From contig CAJUSI010000005.1 in NCBI GenBank assembly GCA_910589035.1, positions 3,898 to 67,897 of the forward strand: a DNA stretch of 64,000 bases, written 5' to 3'. This stretch comes from an uncultured Acetatifactor sp. Lineage in GTDB: Bacteria; Bacillota; Clostridia; Lachnospirales; Lachnospiraceae. Made by a program: the position numbers and the translations under genes. Numbering within the stretch: position 1 is the stretch's first letter; each line of letters starts with the position of its first letter. A model generated the notes under the pieces. That model saw nothing but the letters and a program-made list of their open reading frames with translations. It was not told where the DNA came from and searched no databases. Positions 50,738 through 58,473 of this stretch are shown in pieces.

Positions 50738-51631
50738 TTACAAGGGGTTGTGAGATTCCAGTTCTTTTTTCAGCTGATTCAGAAAAGCATTAGAAGCTCT
50801 CGAAAACACCTGATATTTTTTCCATACAATACAGAGTCCGGCTTCCAACGCCGGATAAAGAGGACGAAAACAAAGAGAACTATTACCGGCAGTATTTATT
50901 ATTTTATCCAAAGCAATTACATAACCGAATCCTTTCCTGACAAACCAAGAGGCATTATAGACCAGGTCGTAGGTGGCGACAATATTCAATTTCGATATGT
51001 CCGCCTTCAGCCATGAAAACATCTCGCTGTTGATGGATGTCTGATGGGATATAATAAGCGGCTTATCCCACAGATCTTCTGCTATAATTGTTTCCCTTTC
51101 TGCCAAAGGACTGTCCTCTCTCATCAGGACACCCCATGTATCTTTAAACGGAAGTCTCATATAATCATATTTATTTACATCCACAGGCCCGACCAAAAGC
51201 CCAAAATCAATCAGCCCTTTATCCAGCCGCTCCATAACACGCTCGGCATCACCACTGTAAATATGATAATGAACCAGCGGATGCTCCTGCTGTAAATTCC
51301 AGGCTGCCTGGGCAAGAAAAGAAATGCCTTCCGTTTCTCCACAGCCAATATGAACCTTTCCATTGATATTTTCATTTGACGAAGTCAATTCAGCCTTTGT
51401 TTTTTCCATAAGGTCAACCAGTTCTTCCGCCCGTTTTTTCAGCAGCATTCCGTCCTCTGTCAATGTAACCTTTTTACTTCCGCGTATCAAGAGTTGTTTT
51501 CCCAGTTCGTCCTCCAGATCCTTTAACTGTCTTGAAAGAGGCGGCTGAGTCATATTAAGGCGCTCTGCCGCTTTTGTAATGCTTTCTTCCCTCACAACGG
51601 CGAGAAAATACTGCAAAATCCGAATATCCAT
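50738..51631 (-). CDS. LysR family transcriptional regulator
   Basis: A 297-residue LTTR of normal size. The N-terminal helix-turn-helix is MDIRILQYFLAVVREESITKAAERLNMTQPPLSRQLKDLE; the C-terminal effector domain resembles the CysB/CynR group (KVHIGCGETEGISFLA, GLIDFGLLVGPVD, KPLIISHQ). AGGAGG lies eight bases before the ATG. It is divergent from an aldo/keto reductase gene and each has a clear promoter in the 218-bp gap, the classical arrangement in which an LTTR controls its neighbour. The effector is unknown. Composition is AT-richer than the fumarase region. Confidence 0.93.
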   Translation of the reverse strand: MDIRILQYFLAVVREESITKAAERLNMTQPPLSRQLKDLEDELGKQLLIRGSKKVTLTEDGMLLKKRAEELVDLMEKTKAELTSSNENINGKVHIGCGETEGISFLAQAAWNLQQEHPLVHYHIYSGDAERVMERLDKGLIDFGLLVGPVDVNKYDYMRLPFKDTWGVLMREDSPLAERETIIAEDLWDKPLIISHQTSINSEMFSWLKADISKLNIVATYDLVYNASWFVRKGFGYVIALDKIINTAGNSSLCFRPLYPALEAGLCIVWKKYQVFSRASNAFLNQLKKELESHNPL

Positions 51632-51686
51632 AAATAAAGCCTCCTGTCGCATTCAACCATTGCAGATAACGAGTTAATTAAGGTTG

Positions 51687-51715
51687 ATTATAACGCCAAA
51701 TTTAATACCTTTCAA
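51687..51715 (-). promoter_or_regulatory. sigma-A promoter of the LysR gene
   Basis: On the minus strand TTGAAA and TATAAT are 17 bases apart. Confidence 0.8.
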
Positions 51716-51742
51716 GTATGCAAGCTCATTCTTCATATGTAT

Positions 51743-51771
51743 TTGATATTTATAGCGACGGCACTTATAAT
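51743..51771 (+). promoter_or_regulatory. sigma-A promoter of the aldo/keto reductase gene
   Basis: TTGATA and TATAAT with a 17-base spacer, divergent from the LysR promoter; the two -35 boxes are only 27 bp apart, leaving room for a shared LTTR site. Confidence 0.78.
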
Positions 51772-51849
51772 AACTTTAGAATGAGGCAGATGAAAAATCT
51801 TAACTGCCTGATTTACATAATGTGAAGCATATATAAGGAGAATCTGAAC

Positions 51850-52622
51850 ATGAGTATAAGAATGCCTAAAACTGCATTAGGAGCCTGGTCATGGGGCGCG
51901 GGAGCGGCCGGCGGAGATCAGGTATTTGGAAACCATCTCTTTGAGGAGGATTTGAAACCCGTATTTAAGAAGGCAATGGAGTATGGGCTGTGCCTGTGGG
52001 ATACGGCTGCTGTATATGGAGAAGGCAGCTCTGAACGTATCCTGGGAAATTTTGTGAAAGAAGTATCACGAAAGGACGTTATCCTATCCACAAAATTTAC
52101 CCCACAGATTGCCAGTGCCTCGCCGGACGCAATGCAGAAAATGATTGACGGAAGCAAGGAACGTCTGCATACAGATATCATCGACATTTACTGGATTCAC
52201 AATTCCTTAGATGTTGAAAAATGGACTCCGGATGTCATTCCGCTGGCAAAGAGCGGACAGATTAAGGCAATCGGTGTTTCTAATCATAACCTTGCTGAAA
52301 TCAGGCGGGCGAATGAAATCCTTGCAGCGGAAGGCTTGAAGATATCGGCAGTACAAAACCATTACAGCCTTTTACACCGCTCCTCAGAGCGGGCCGGTAT
52401 CCTTGATTATTGTAAGGAAAACGGCATAACATTTTATTCTTATATGGTCTTGGAACAGGGAGCGCTTACCGGGCGGTATACAGAGGAAAATCCTTTTCCG
52501 GCAGGTACGGGACGCGGCGATTCTTATAATCCCCACCTGAAAAAACTGTCGGCATTGATTCATGAAATGGAAATTGTTGGAACCCGCTTTGATGCCAACC
52601 CGGCACAGGTTGCCACAGCGTG
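51850..52622 (+). pseudogene. aldo/keto reductase, 3'-truncated
   Basis: The N-terminal 255 or so residues of an NADPH-dependent aldo/keto reductase: YGLCLWDTAAVYGEGSSERILG (catalytic Asp-Tyr), DIYWIHN, IKAIGVSNHNLAEIRRA and FYSYMVLEQGALTGRY. At AQVATAWA the sequence jumps into the middle of a second reductase gene and the frame then runs about 45 nonsense codons to a stop at 52761. The lost part carries the NADPH-binding C-terminal residues, so the product is probably inactive. AAGGAG precedes the ATG. Confidence 0.83.
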
Positions 52623-53258
52623 GGCGAGGCTGTCAGAAATTCCGGCATACCGAGGGAAGAAATTTTTGTTATTACGAAACTGTACCCGAATCAGTTTTCA
52701 AATCCTGAAGAAGCGATTGAGGAGGCTCTTAACAAGCTGGATATTGATTACATTGATATGATGTTACTCCATCATCCGGGAACAGGTGACGTTGAGGCGT
52801 ATCTTGCTATGGAGAATGCAGTCGCCGATGGAAAAATCCGTTCTATCGGATTGTCGAACTGGTACATTGAGGAACTGGAAGAATTTTTACCGCAGGTAAA
52901 TATCACACCTGCGATGGTTCAGAATGAGATACATCCATATTATCAGGAAAATGATGTAATCCCCTACATTCAAAGCCACGGTATTGTCGTGCAGGGCTGG
53001 TATCCGCTGGGAGGCAGGGGCCATACGGCAGAGCTGCTTGGCGACAAGGTAATTTCAGAAATTGCGGCAGCTCATGGAAAATCCTCTGCGCAGATTATCC
53101 TGCGGTGGAATTTGCAAAAAGGTGTGGTTGTTATCCCCGGTTCCAGTAATCCTGACCATATAAAGGAGAATACGGAACTGTTTGATTTTGAATTGACCGT
53201 AGAGGAAATGGAACGGATTAATTCCCTTGACCGGGGAGAGAAACATGACTGGTATTGA
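52620..53258 (+). pseudogene. aldo/keto reductase, 5'-truncated
   Basis: The C-terminal 212 residues of a different aldo/keto reductase: VGEAVRNSGIPREEIFVITK, YIDMMLLHHPG, IRSIGLSNW, IHPYYQENDVI and GVVVIPGSSNPDHIKENTEL with the cofactor-binding end intact. The first 55 or so residues, with the catalytic Asp and Tyr, are missing. A GTG at 52620 could start translation through coupling to the upstream frame but the active site would be incomplete. Confidence 0.8.
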
Positions 53259-53355
53259 GAATCGTTTTATCTTCCCATAAAACGATTCGATACTTCTCGA
53301 TTTGTGAATACAAATTGAGAAGGTTCCCTGATTTCCCAAAATGGAGGTAAGAATA

Positions 53356-53941
53356 ATGAAGATTTTAGGAATTAACAGCAGCGCCAGAAAGGACGGCAAT
53401 ACTGCAATATTGATGGAAAAGGCGTTTGAGGCTCTGCATAAAGAGGGTATTGAAACGGAAATGATTCAGCTTTCCGGTAAAATAATCGAGCCATGCAAAG
53501 CATGCTTCGCATGCGACGGACAGAGAAACTGTGTTCATAAAAAAGATCAGTTTCAAGATATTTTTGAAAAAATGACGCAGGCAGATGGGATTATTCTTGG
53601 TTCACCTGGTTTATACGGCAAACATTTCTGCGAATATGCAGGCGCTGTTGGAGCGCGCTTCCGTAGTGACAGATATGAACCGAAAAGAAAAATTGTTTCG
53701 GCATAAGCCAGGTGCGGCTATTACGGCAGCACGCAGAGGTGGCGCACTCAATGCACTCGACGCAATGAACCATTTCTTTCTGCTGCAGAACATGTTTATT
53801 GTAGGATCCTCTTACTGGCCTATGGCCTATGGGCAGATGCCGGGGGATGTAGAGAAGGATGAAGAAGGTCTTGCTACTATGAGCAATCTCGGCCGGAATA
53901 TGGCTTATCTTTTGAAGGCTCTGGAAGAAAGGCGGCAATAA
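53356..53941 (+). pseudogene. NADPH-dependent FMN reductase / Fe-S flavoprotein, frameshifted
   Basis: MKILGINSSARKDGNT and CKACFACDGQRNCVHKKDQF are typical of flavodoxin-fold iron-sulfur flavoproteins. After ADGIILGSP one extra base shifts the frame: the expected VYTANISANMQALLERASVV continues in the next frame, through PGAAITAARRGGALNA to the normal end. Both halves are otherwise well preserved, so the mutation is recent, or a sequencing error. AATGGAGGT precedes the ATG. Confidence 0.82.
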
Positions 53942-53942
53942 G

Positions 53943-54632
53943 ATGAAAAAGAAAATTTGTATAATGCTTTCATTTCTGTTGCTTTTTATAATGGCCGGAT
54001 GTGGAAGTGAAGGAGCTGGAAATGGAGCGGAAAGCACTCTGCCACAAACGGATGGGCAGATAGAGCAATCATCAGATGATACACAGGGAGGTTCTGAAAC
54101 AGAAAATCAGCAATCCTCAGAAGTGGTTTCAGAACCGGAAGAGGAGCCTGATATGGAAACAAAAACATTAGTAGTTTATTTTTCTGCTACCGGAACGACA
54201 AAGCTACTGGCAGAGTATGCAGCGGAAATCCTAAACGCTGATCTTTATGAGATAGTACCGGAAACCCTTTATACAGAGGAGGATCTGGCATATTATACAA
54301 ATGGCCGGGCAGATCAGGAACAAAACGATTCTTCTGCACGTCCTGCCATTTCCGGTAGTGTGGAAAACATGGAGAATTATGATACCATCATCCTCGGCTA
54401 TCCTATCTGGCATGGGCAGGCTCCCCGGATTATCAGTACCTTTTTAGAAAGCTATGATTTTTCAGGAAAAACAATCGTTCCTTTCTGCACCTCCCACAGC
54501 AGCGGTATTGGTTCCAGCGCGGATCATTTACACGCCTTATGTTCGGATTCTACAGAATGGAAAGATGGAAAGAGATTTGAGGCCGGAACGACAAAAGAGG
54601 TAATAGAAGAATGGCTCAAGGGTTACCTGTAG
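53943..54632 (+). CDS. flavodoxin-domain lipoprotein
   Basis: A 229-residue exported lipoprotein. The signal peptide ends in a lipobox IMAGC (Cys20), followed by a Glu/Gln/Ser linker to about residue 72. The remainder is a flavodoxin of the Flavodoxin_4 type: VVYFSATGTTKLLAEYAAEI is the FMN phosphate loop, YDTIILGYPIWHGQAPRII and IVPFCTSHSSGIG the flavin-contacting loops. A surface-anchored flavodoxin may take part in extracellular electron transfer or quinone reduction. It begins one base after the broken flavoprotein's stop. Confidence 0.88.
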   Translation: MKKKICIMLSFLLLFIMAGCGSEGAGNGAESTLPQTDGQIEQSSDDTQGGSETENQQSSEVVSEPEEEPDMETKTLVVYFSATGTTKLLAEYAAEILNADLYEIVPETLYTEEDLAYYTNGRADQEQNDSSARPAISGSVENMENYDTIILGYPIWHGQAPRIISTFLESYDFSGKTIVPFCTSHSSGIGSSADHLHALCSDSTEWKDGKRFEAGTTKEVIEEWLKGYL

Positions 54633-54833
54633 CGTGCGGAACAATATTCCGAGATACAGGAGCTTGATGCAACCACCATCAATGAGCTTATTGAAAAGAT
54701 TGTGATACACAACGCGGGGAAAATAGGCGGACGGAAACATGTCACGATCAGGATTTAGTTCATCTATGTGGGAAAGATACGAATTCTGCTGCATAAACCA
54801 GAATTGTCTTTTGACACAACACAACCGGCGTAA
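54633..54833 (+). pseudogene. serine recombinase C-terminal remnant (DUF4368-like)
   Basis: Immediately after the flavodoxin stop, the frame reads AEQYSEIQELDATTINELIE and KIVIHNAGKIGGRKHVTIRI, then a TAG, then FIYVGKIRILLHK. This is the C-terminal DUF4368 part of large serine recombinases carried by Tn4451/Tn1549-type elements. Everything upstream is lost. It marks the scar of an integrated mobile element. Confidence 0.8.
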
Positions 54834-54902
54834 CTTATGCCGCGCCGGTTGGAAATTGTTCTGAAAACGACGTCCCCATGGAATCGGACATGCAGGTACG
54901 AA

Positions 54903-55688
54903 TTATAAAAGCAATTCGTAATTGAAATTACCCATGGCCTTTTTCATGAGAAGCCAGGCCAGAAGTCCGCACAGGATTCCGATTCCCAGAAGAATCCAGA
55001 AGCTGATCAGGAGGATTCCCGTAAATTGCCCCGCGACCAGAAGAAGGAGGGGAAGAATCAGGAAAACGGCGGCCTGCTGTGCATCTTCCATGCTCTGGGC
55101 TTTTGCGGACAGGCGCACGATCAGGGTAATTGCAATCATGGAGATGGCGGGCGAGACCAATAGAAGCACAAGCAGCCAGTTAAGACTGGGAGCCGTAAGC
55201 CTTCCTGAGAGAGCGAAGATTTCACTTTCCAGTACCAGTAGCATTATGCAAAAGGATAGCAGAGAAACCATCATACTCAGCAAAAAGGAAGCCAGCACTT
55301 TGGAACGGAAAATCTGCTTCAGGGAAAGCGGGCAATAGAGCAGTGTCTCCAGTGTACGCTTTTCCTTCTCTCCCACAAAGGAACTGGCTGCCATGATGGA
55401 AGCTGCCATAATGGGAATGATGAGAAAGAATACCGGCAGAAGATAGTTCAGCAGGAGATTGGCCACGGTCTGCTCCAGGCTCTCAGAATACTCCGCAGCG
55501 GGAAGGAGCTCTATCAGGCGCTCAAATTCCGAGGTTTTGTCCGGAATAAAATGAATAGCAAACACGAAAATGCTGGGCATGAGGACTGTAAGGACAATGG
55601 GAACCAAAAGCAAAGGAAGGAACATCCTTTTATTGGTGGCAACCTGTCGCAGATCTTTATTAATAATGGCAAGCATTTCTTTTCTCAT
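54903..55688 (-). CDS. ABC-2 type transporter permease (NatB-like)
   Basis: A 261-residue permease from the ATG of MRKEMLAIINKDLRQVATNK; six hydrophobic segments including MFLPLLLVPIVLTVLMPSIFVF, and the motif SSFVGEKEKRTLETLLYCPL, typical of NatB/ABC-2 export permeases. No ribosome site lies close to this ATG. A strong AAGGAGGT occurs about 205 bases further upstream, separated by the palindromic array; the frame stays open through the array as RIKKMILLSRLYN repeats, so an extended product is conceivable. It is the partner of the ATPase gene before it. Confidence 0.82.
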   Translation of the reverse strand: MRKEMLAIINKDLRQVATNKRMFLPLLLVPIVLTVLMPSIFVFAIHFIPDKTSEFERLIELLPAAEYSESLEQTVANLLLNYLLPVFFLIIPIMAASIMAASSFVGEKEKRTLETLLYCPLSLKQIFRSKVLASFLLSMMVSLLSFCIMLLVLESEIFALSGRLTAPSLNWLLVLLLVSPAISMIAITLIVRLSAKAQSMEDAQQAAVFLILPLLLLVAGQFTGILLISFWILLGIGILCGLLAWLLMKKAMGNFNYELLL

Positions 55689-55700
55689 AATGAATTTTTT

Positions 55701-55861
55701 ATAATAGAACCTGGATAATAGAATCATCTTTTTGATTCTATTATAGAGCCTGGATAATAGAATCATCTTTTTGATTCTATTATAGAGCCTGGATAATAGA
55801 ATCATCTTTTTGATTCTATTATGGAACCTGGATAATAGAATCATTTTTTTGATTTTATTAT
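55701..55861 (-). repeat. four-copy 39-bp array of 30-bp palindromes
   Basis: Four 30-bp palindromes with arms ATAATAGAATCA/TGATTCTATTAT start at 55715, 55754, 55793 and 55832, exactly 39 bp apart, joined by 9-bp linkers such as AGAGCCTGG. Three are perfect and the fourth is slightly decayed; a partial unit lies at the left. On the minus strand the unit is open in the permease frame. Confidence 0.93.
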
Positions 55862-55941
55862 AGAAACCTCTCCGCGGCTCTATTATGGTATTAACCTCCT
55901 TCGTTTCAAGATTTTTTACCTTCTGTGTGTGCAGCCGCCCG

Positions 55942-56874
55942 TCAGTCTGCAATCATTTTTTCTTTCTCCGTACATATCTTTCCGGCGGTCAGGCTGAAAT
56001 AAATATCCTCCAGGGATGGCTGCTGCGCATGAACATTGTAAATTTTCCCGCCCGCCTCCACGATCCGGCGGACAAGCAGGGGAATTTCTTCTTCTGCCCT
56101 GACGGGAATTTCCAGGGTATCGTCCTCTGTAACGGGATGGGGAAAATCCGGAGGCAGAGCTTTTGCCTTTATGATGACTTTCAGCTCAGAGGAAATTCTG
56201 GCGCGCAGTTCTTCCAGGGTACCCTCCGCCAGCAGATGCCCCTGCTCCATGAGCCCGTAACGTGTACAGACCTCCTGTGCGTAGCGAAGCTGATGGGTGC
56301 AGAGAAAGACGGTAATTCCCTTTTCCTTTGCCAGGCTGCGGATCATGGTGTGGACATTCTGGGCGCTTTTGGGATCTAATCCGGAGGTGGGTTCGTCCAG
56401 AAATAAGATCCTGGGTTCGTGGATCAGCGCTCTTGCCAGAGAGAGACGCTGGCGCATACCCGTGGAATAGGCTGCCAGCTTTTTATCGGCTGCCTCGGAT
56501 AATTCCAGCTGCTCCAGCATAGCCCCGGCACGCTTTCTGCTTTCCGTCGGCCCCAGACCGAAGAGGGAACCATAGAACACCAGATTCTGCAGGCCGGTCA
56601 AATGGTCGTACATTTGTGCATGTTCCGTCACCACACCGGATATGGCATGAACCTGCTCTGGGGTTCGGACAGGTTCCATATCAAATACCCTGCAGCTTCC
56701 TTCCGTGGGAGTAAGCATACCGTTGAGCAGCTTTACCGTAGTGGTTTTTCCTGCGCCGTTGGGCCCCAGGAATCCGAAGATTTCCCCCTGGTCTAAGCGG
56801 ATGCTGATATGATCAACCGCCTTTTTCCCATCGGCATAGGTTTTCGATAATTGTTCCAGTCTGACAGCATTCAT
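55942..56874 (-). CDS. ABC transporter ATP-binding protein (NatA-like)
   Basis: A 310-residue ATPase: Walker A GPNGAGKTTTVKLL, signature YSTGMRQRLSLARAL, Walker B ILFLDEPTSGLDP, and FLCTHQLR with the switch His. The C-terminal extension (about 80 residues) is typical of NatA/CcmA-like subunits. ACAGGAGG precedes the ATG. It pairs with the ABC-2 permease gene downstream and follows a regulator gene by 71 bp; a GntR- or XRE-controlled drug/ion export system is the usual context. Confidence 0.94.
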   Translation of the reverse strand: MNAVRLEQLSKTYADGKKAVDHISIRLDQGEIFGFLGPNGAGKTTTVKLLNGMLTPTEGSCRVFDMEPVRTPEQVHAISGVVTEHAQMYDHLTGLQNLVFYGSLFGLGPTESRKRAGAMLEQLELSEAADKKLAAYSTGMRQRLSLARALIHEPRILFLDEPTSGLDPKSAQNVHTMIRSLAKEKGITVFLCTHQLRYAQEVCTRYGLMEQGHLLAEGTLEELRARISSELKVIIKAKALPPDFPHPVTEDDTLEIPVRAEEEIPLLVRRIVEAGGKIYNVHAQQPSLEDIYFSLTAGKICTEKEKMIAD

Positions 56875-56945
56875 TTGTTTTTATACCTCCTGTTAACCCC
56901 GGACAAGCCGGAATCAGATTCTGATACCCTGTGCAGATTTTGTCG

Positions 56946-58064
56946 TTAAGCGTTCAACCCCATTTCCCTCAGCTGCCGTACAATACTGCGAAAACGGAGA
57001 TTGTCCGCAAGGGGCCGGAAGACAGGATTATCTGCCACAGCCTCCGTCATGCTTTTTCGGATGATCCTTTCATCTCTTGGCAAATCGCTCCCCAGAGGAA
57101 GAATGGTTTCAAACCAGTCATCCAGCCGGTTAAAATAGGAATCCCCATGGAGCTTCAGCGGATAGATTTCTCCGGCTGCAAGCTCTGTGTACTTTTCCAA
57201 CAGATCCAGGACCTTTTCCGTATTGCCGAATGCCATGAAACCCTGGGCCGCATGGAGATACAGCGTGAGCAGGAGACCGGGATGAAGCGTCCTGATCCGG
57301 AAGGTGTCGGCGATGCTGAATAGTCTCTCGCAGGTTATCTCAAAAGCATTTACATCCTTCCCGCACAGCGTCAAATAGGTGCACAGGTGATTCAGCAGAT
57401 GGAGGACGGATGAATATATGCCGGTTTGCAGGATCTTCTGTGCATTATTGATATTTCCCACTGACTGATAGGCCATGGCCAGTACAGGCTCAGAGGAGGT
57501 CATGGACATTTCCAGGGGTTCCAATAACAGGATCGCTTCCTCTGCCCTGCCCAGCTGCAGAAGACAGAATGCTTCCATATTCTGGGCCTGTTTTGCAAGC
57601 TCAGGGTTATCGCATTCCTTTCTGACACGAAGAAAGAGCGCTTTCGCTTCTTCCAGCGTTTCGGCGGATTTTTCCGGACTCCCGGGCAGCATGGAATGGT
57701 TTACATACAGGGAGCCTATCTGGAACAGCAGGGGCGGACAGGAATAATACTTTTTTGCAATTTCCCGGCACTGTTCCATGACCTGGTCAAAAGGAAGGGT
57801 GGAAAATGCCGAGCAGAGCTGCCGGTACAGGCTGCGGATTTCTTTCCTGTTCATCTGCGGATCATAGCCCATCAGCTGATCGATGCTGATGTTGAAAAAG
57901 GATGCCAGGCGGGGCAAAAGGGTGATGTCGGGATAGGTGGTTCCTGTTTCCCACTTCGAGACAGAAGCCTTGGACACTCCCATATACCCGGCCAGTTCAT
58001 CCTGGGTAATCCCCCTTTTATGACGATGTTCGATCAGGATATTTCCGATACGGAGTTCTTTCAT
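56946..58064 (-). CDS. XRE-family regulator with TPR-like sensor domain
   Basis: A 372-residue protein. The N-terminal helix-turn-helix is IEHRHKRGITQDELAGYMGV with SKASVSKWETGTTYPDITLL. The rest is an array of helical TPR-like repeats (MEQCREIAKKYYSCPPLLFQ, AKQAQNMEAFCLLQLGRAEE, VLAMAYQSVGNINNAQKILQ). Such regulators in Firmicutes often control adjacent ABC transporters and may bind peptides through the repeats, though short peptide genes are not evident here. GAGGT precedes the ATG. It is first in the operon with the NatAB-type genes. Confidence 0.9.
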   Translation of the reverse strand: MKELRIGNILIEHRHKRGITQDELAGYMGVSKASVSKWETGTTYPDITLLPRLASFFNISIDQLMGYDPQMNRKEIRSLYRQLCSAFSTLPFDQVMEQCREIAKKYYSCPPLLFQIGSLYVNHSMLPGSPEKSAETLEEAKALFLRVRKECDNPELAKQAQNMEAFCLLQLGRAEEAILLLEPLEMSMTSSEPVLAMAYQSVGNINNAQKILQTGIYSSVLHLLNHLCTYLTLCGKDVNAFEITCERLFSIADTFRIRTLHPGLLLTLYLHAAQGFMAFGNTEKVLDLLEKYTELAAGEIYPLKLHGDSYFNRLDDWFETILPLGSDLPRDERIIRKSMTEAVADNPVFRPLADNLRFRSIVRQLREMGLNA

Positions 58065-58085
58065 ATTGATTTACCTCATGACAAT

Positions 58086-58114
58086 ATCATACCCCCGGAA
58101 AGGTAAAAATACAA
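58086..58114 (-). promoter_or_regulatory. probable sigma-A promoter of the XRE-transporter operon
   Basis: On the minus strand TTGTAT and TATGAT with a 17-base spacer, about 22 bp before the start codon. Confidence 0.65.
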
Positions 58115-58473
58115 TGGAATCCTGTTTTACTTTTATTAAAAAAGTTGCGCGACAGGAAACCTCGGAAAAACATTCAGGAAATTGGAGAAGGAACGGCACC
58201 TTTGCTCATTATACCGCATTAAGAATAATAAAAATGTGAGATTGTGCTTTGACAACTGAATGGACGGACAAGTGGATAATGGAGATAAGAAAGACATGAA
58301 GATGCTTGTATTTACAGTGCAAAAATGATAAGATTGGGGCATGGAGTATTCTGATATCTTGACAGGGCCCGCAGGCTGGAGAGGAAAAGAAGAGAAGCCT
58401 TCCGGGGCGGGGCCGTAAGGAGGAGAAGCCTGCCGAATCGGAGCTACAAAGAGAAAAAGGAGAGAGCGGATTT
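58115..58473. other. divergent gap before the Hsp70-like gene
   Basis: No gene seen. A TTGACA at about 58249 lacks a well-spaced -10, and TTGTAT with TAAGAT 17 bases later (58307-58335) is a weak promoter candidate for the Hsp70-like gene. GAGAAGCCT occurs twice in a purine-rich stretch near 58391-58435. Confidence 0.45.

Noticed and set aside
55701..55861. Regular 39-bp array resembling a CRISPR
   Set aside because: The repeated part is a perfect palindrome and the 9-bp linkers are nearly identical to each other, so there are no unique spacers; no cas genes are near.
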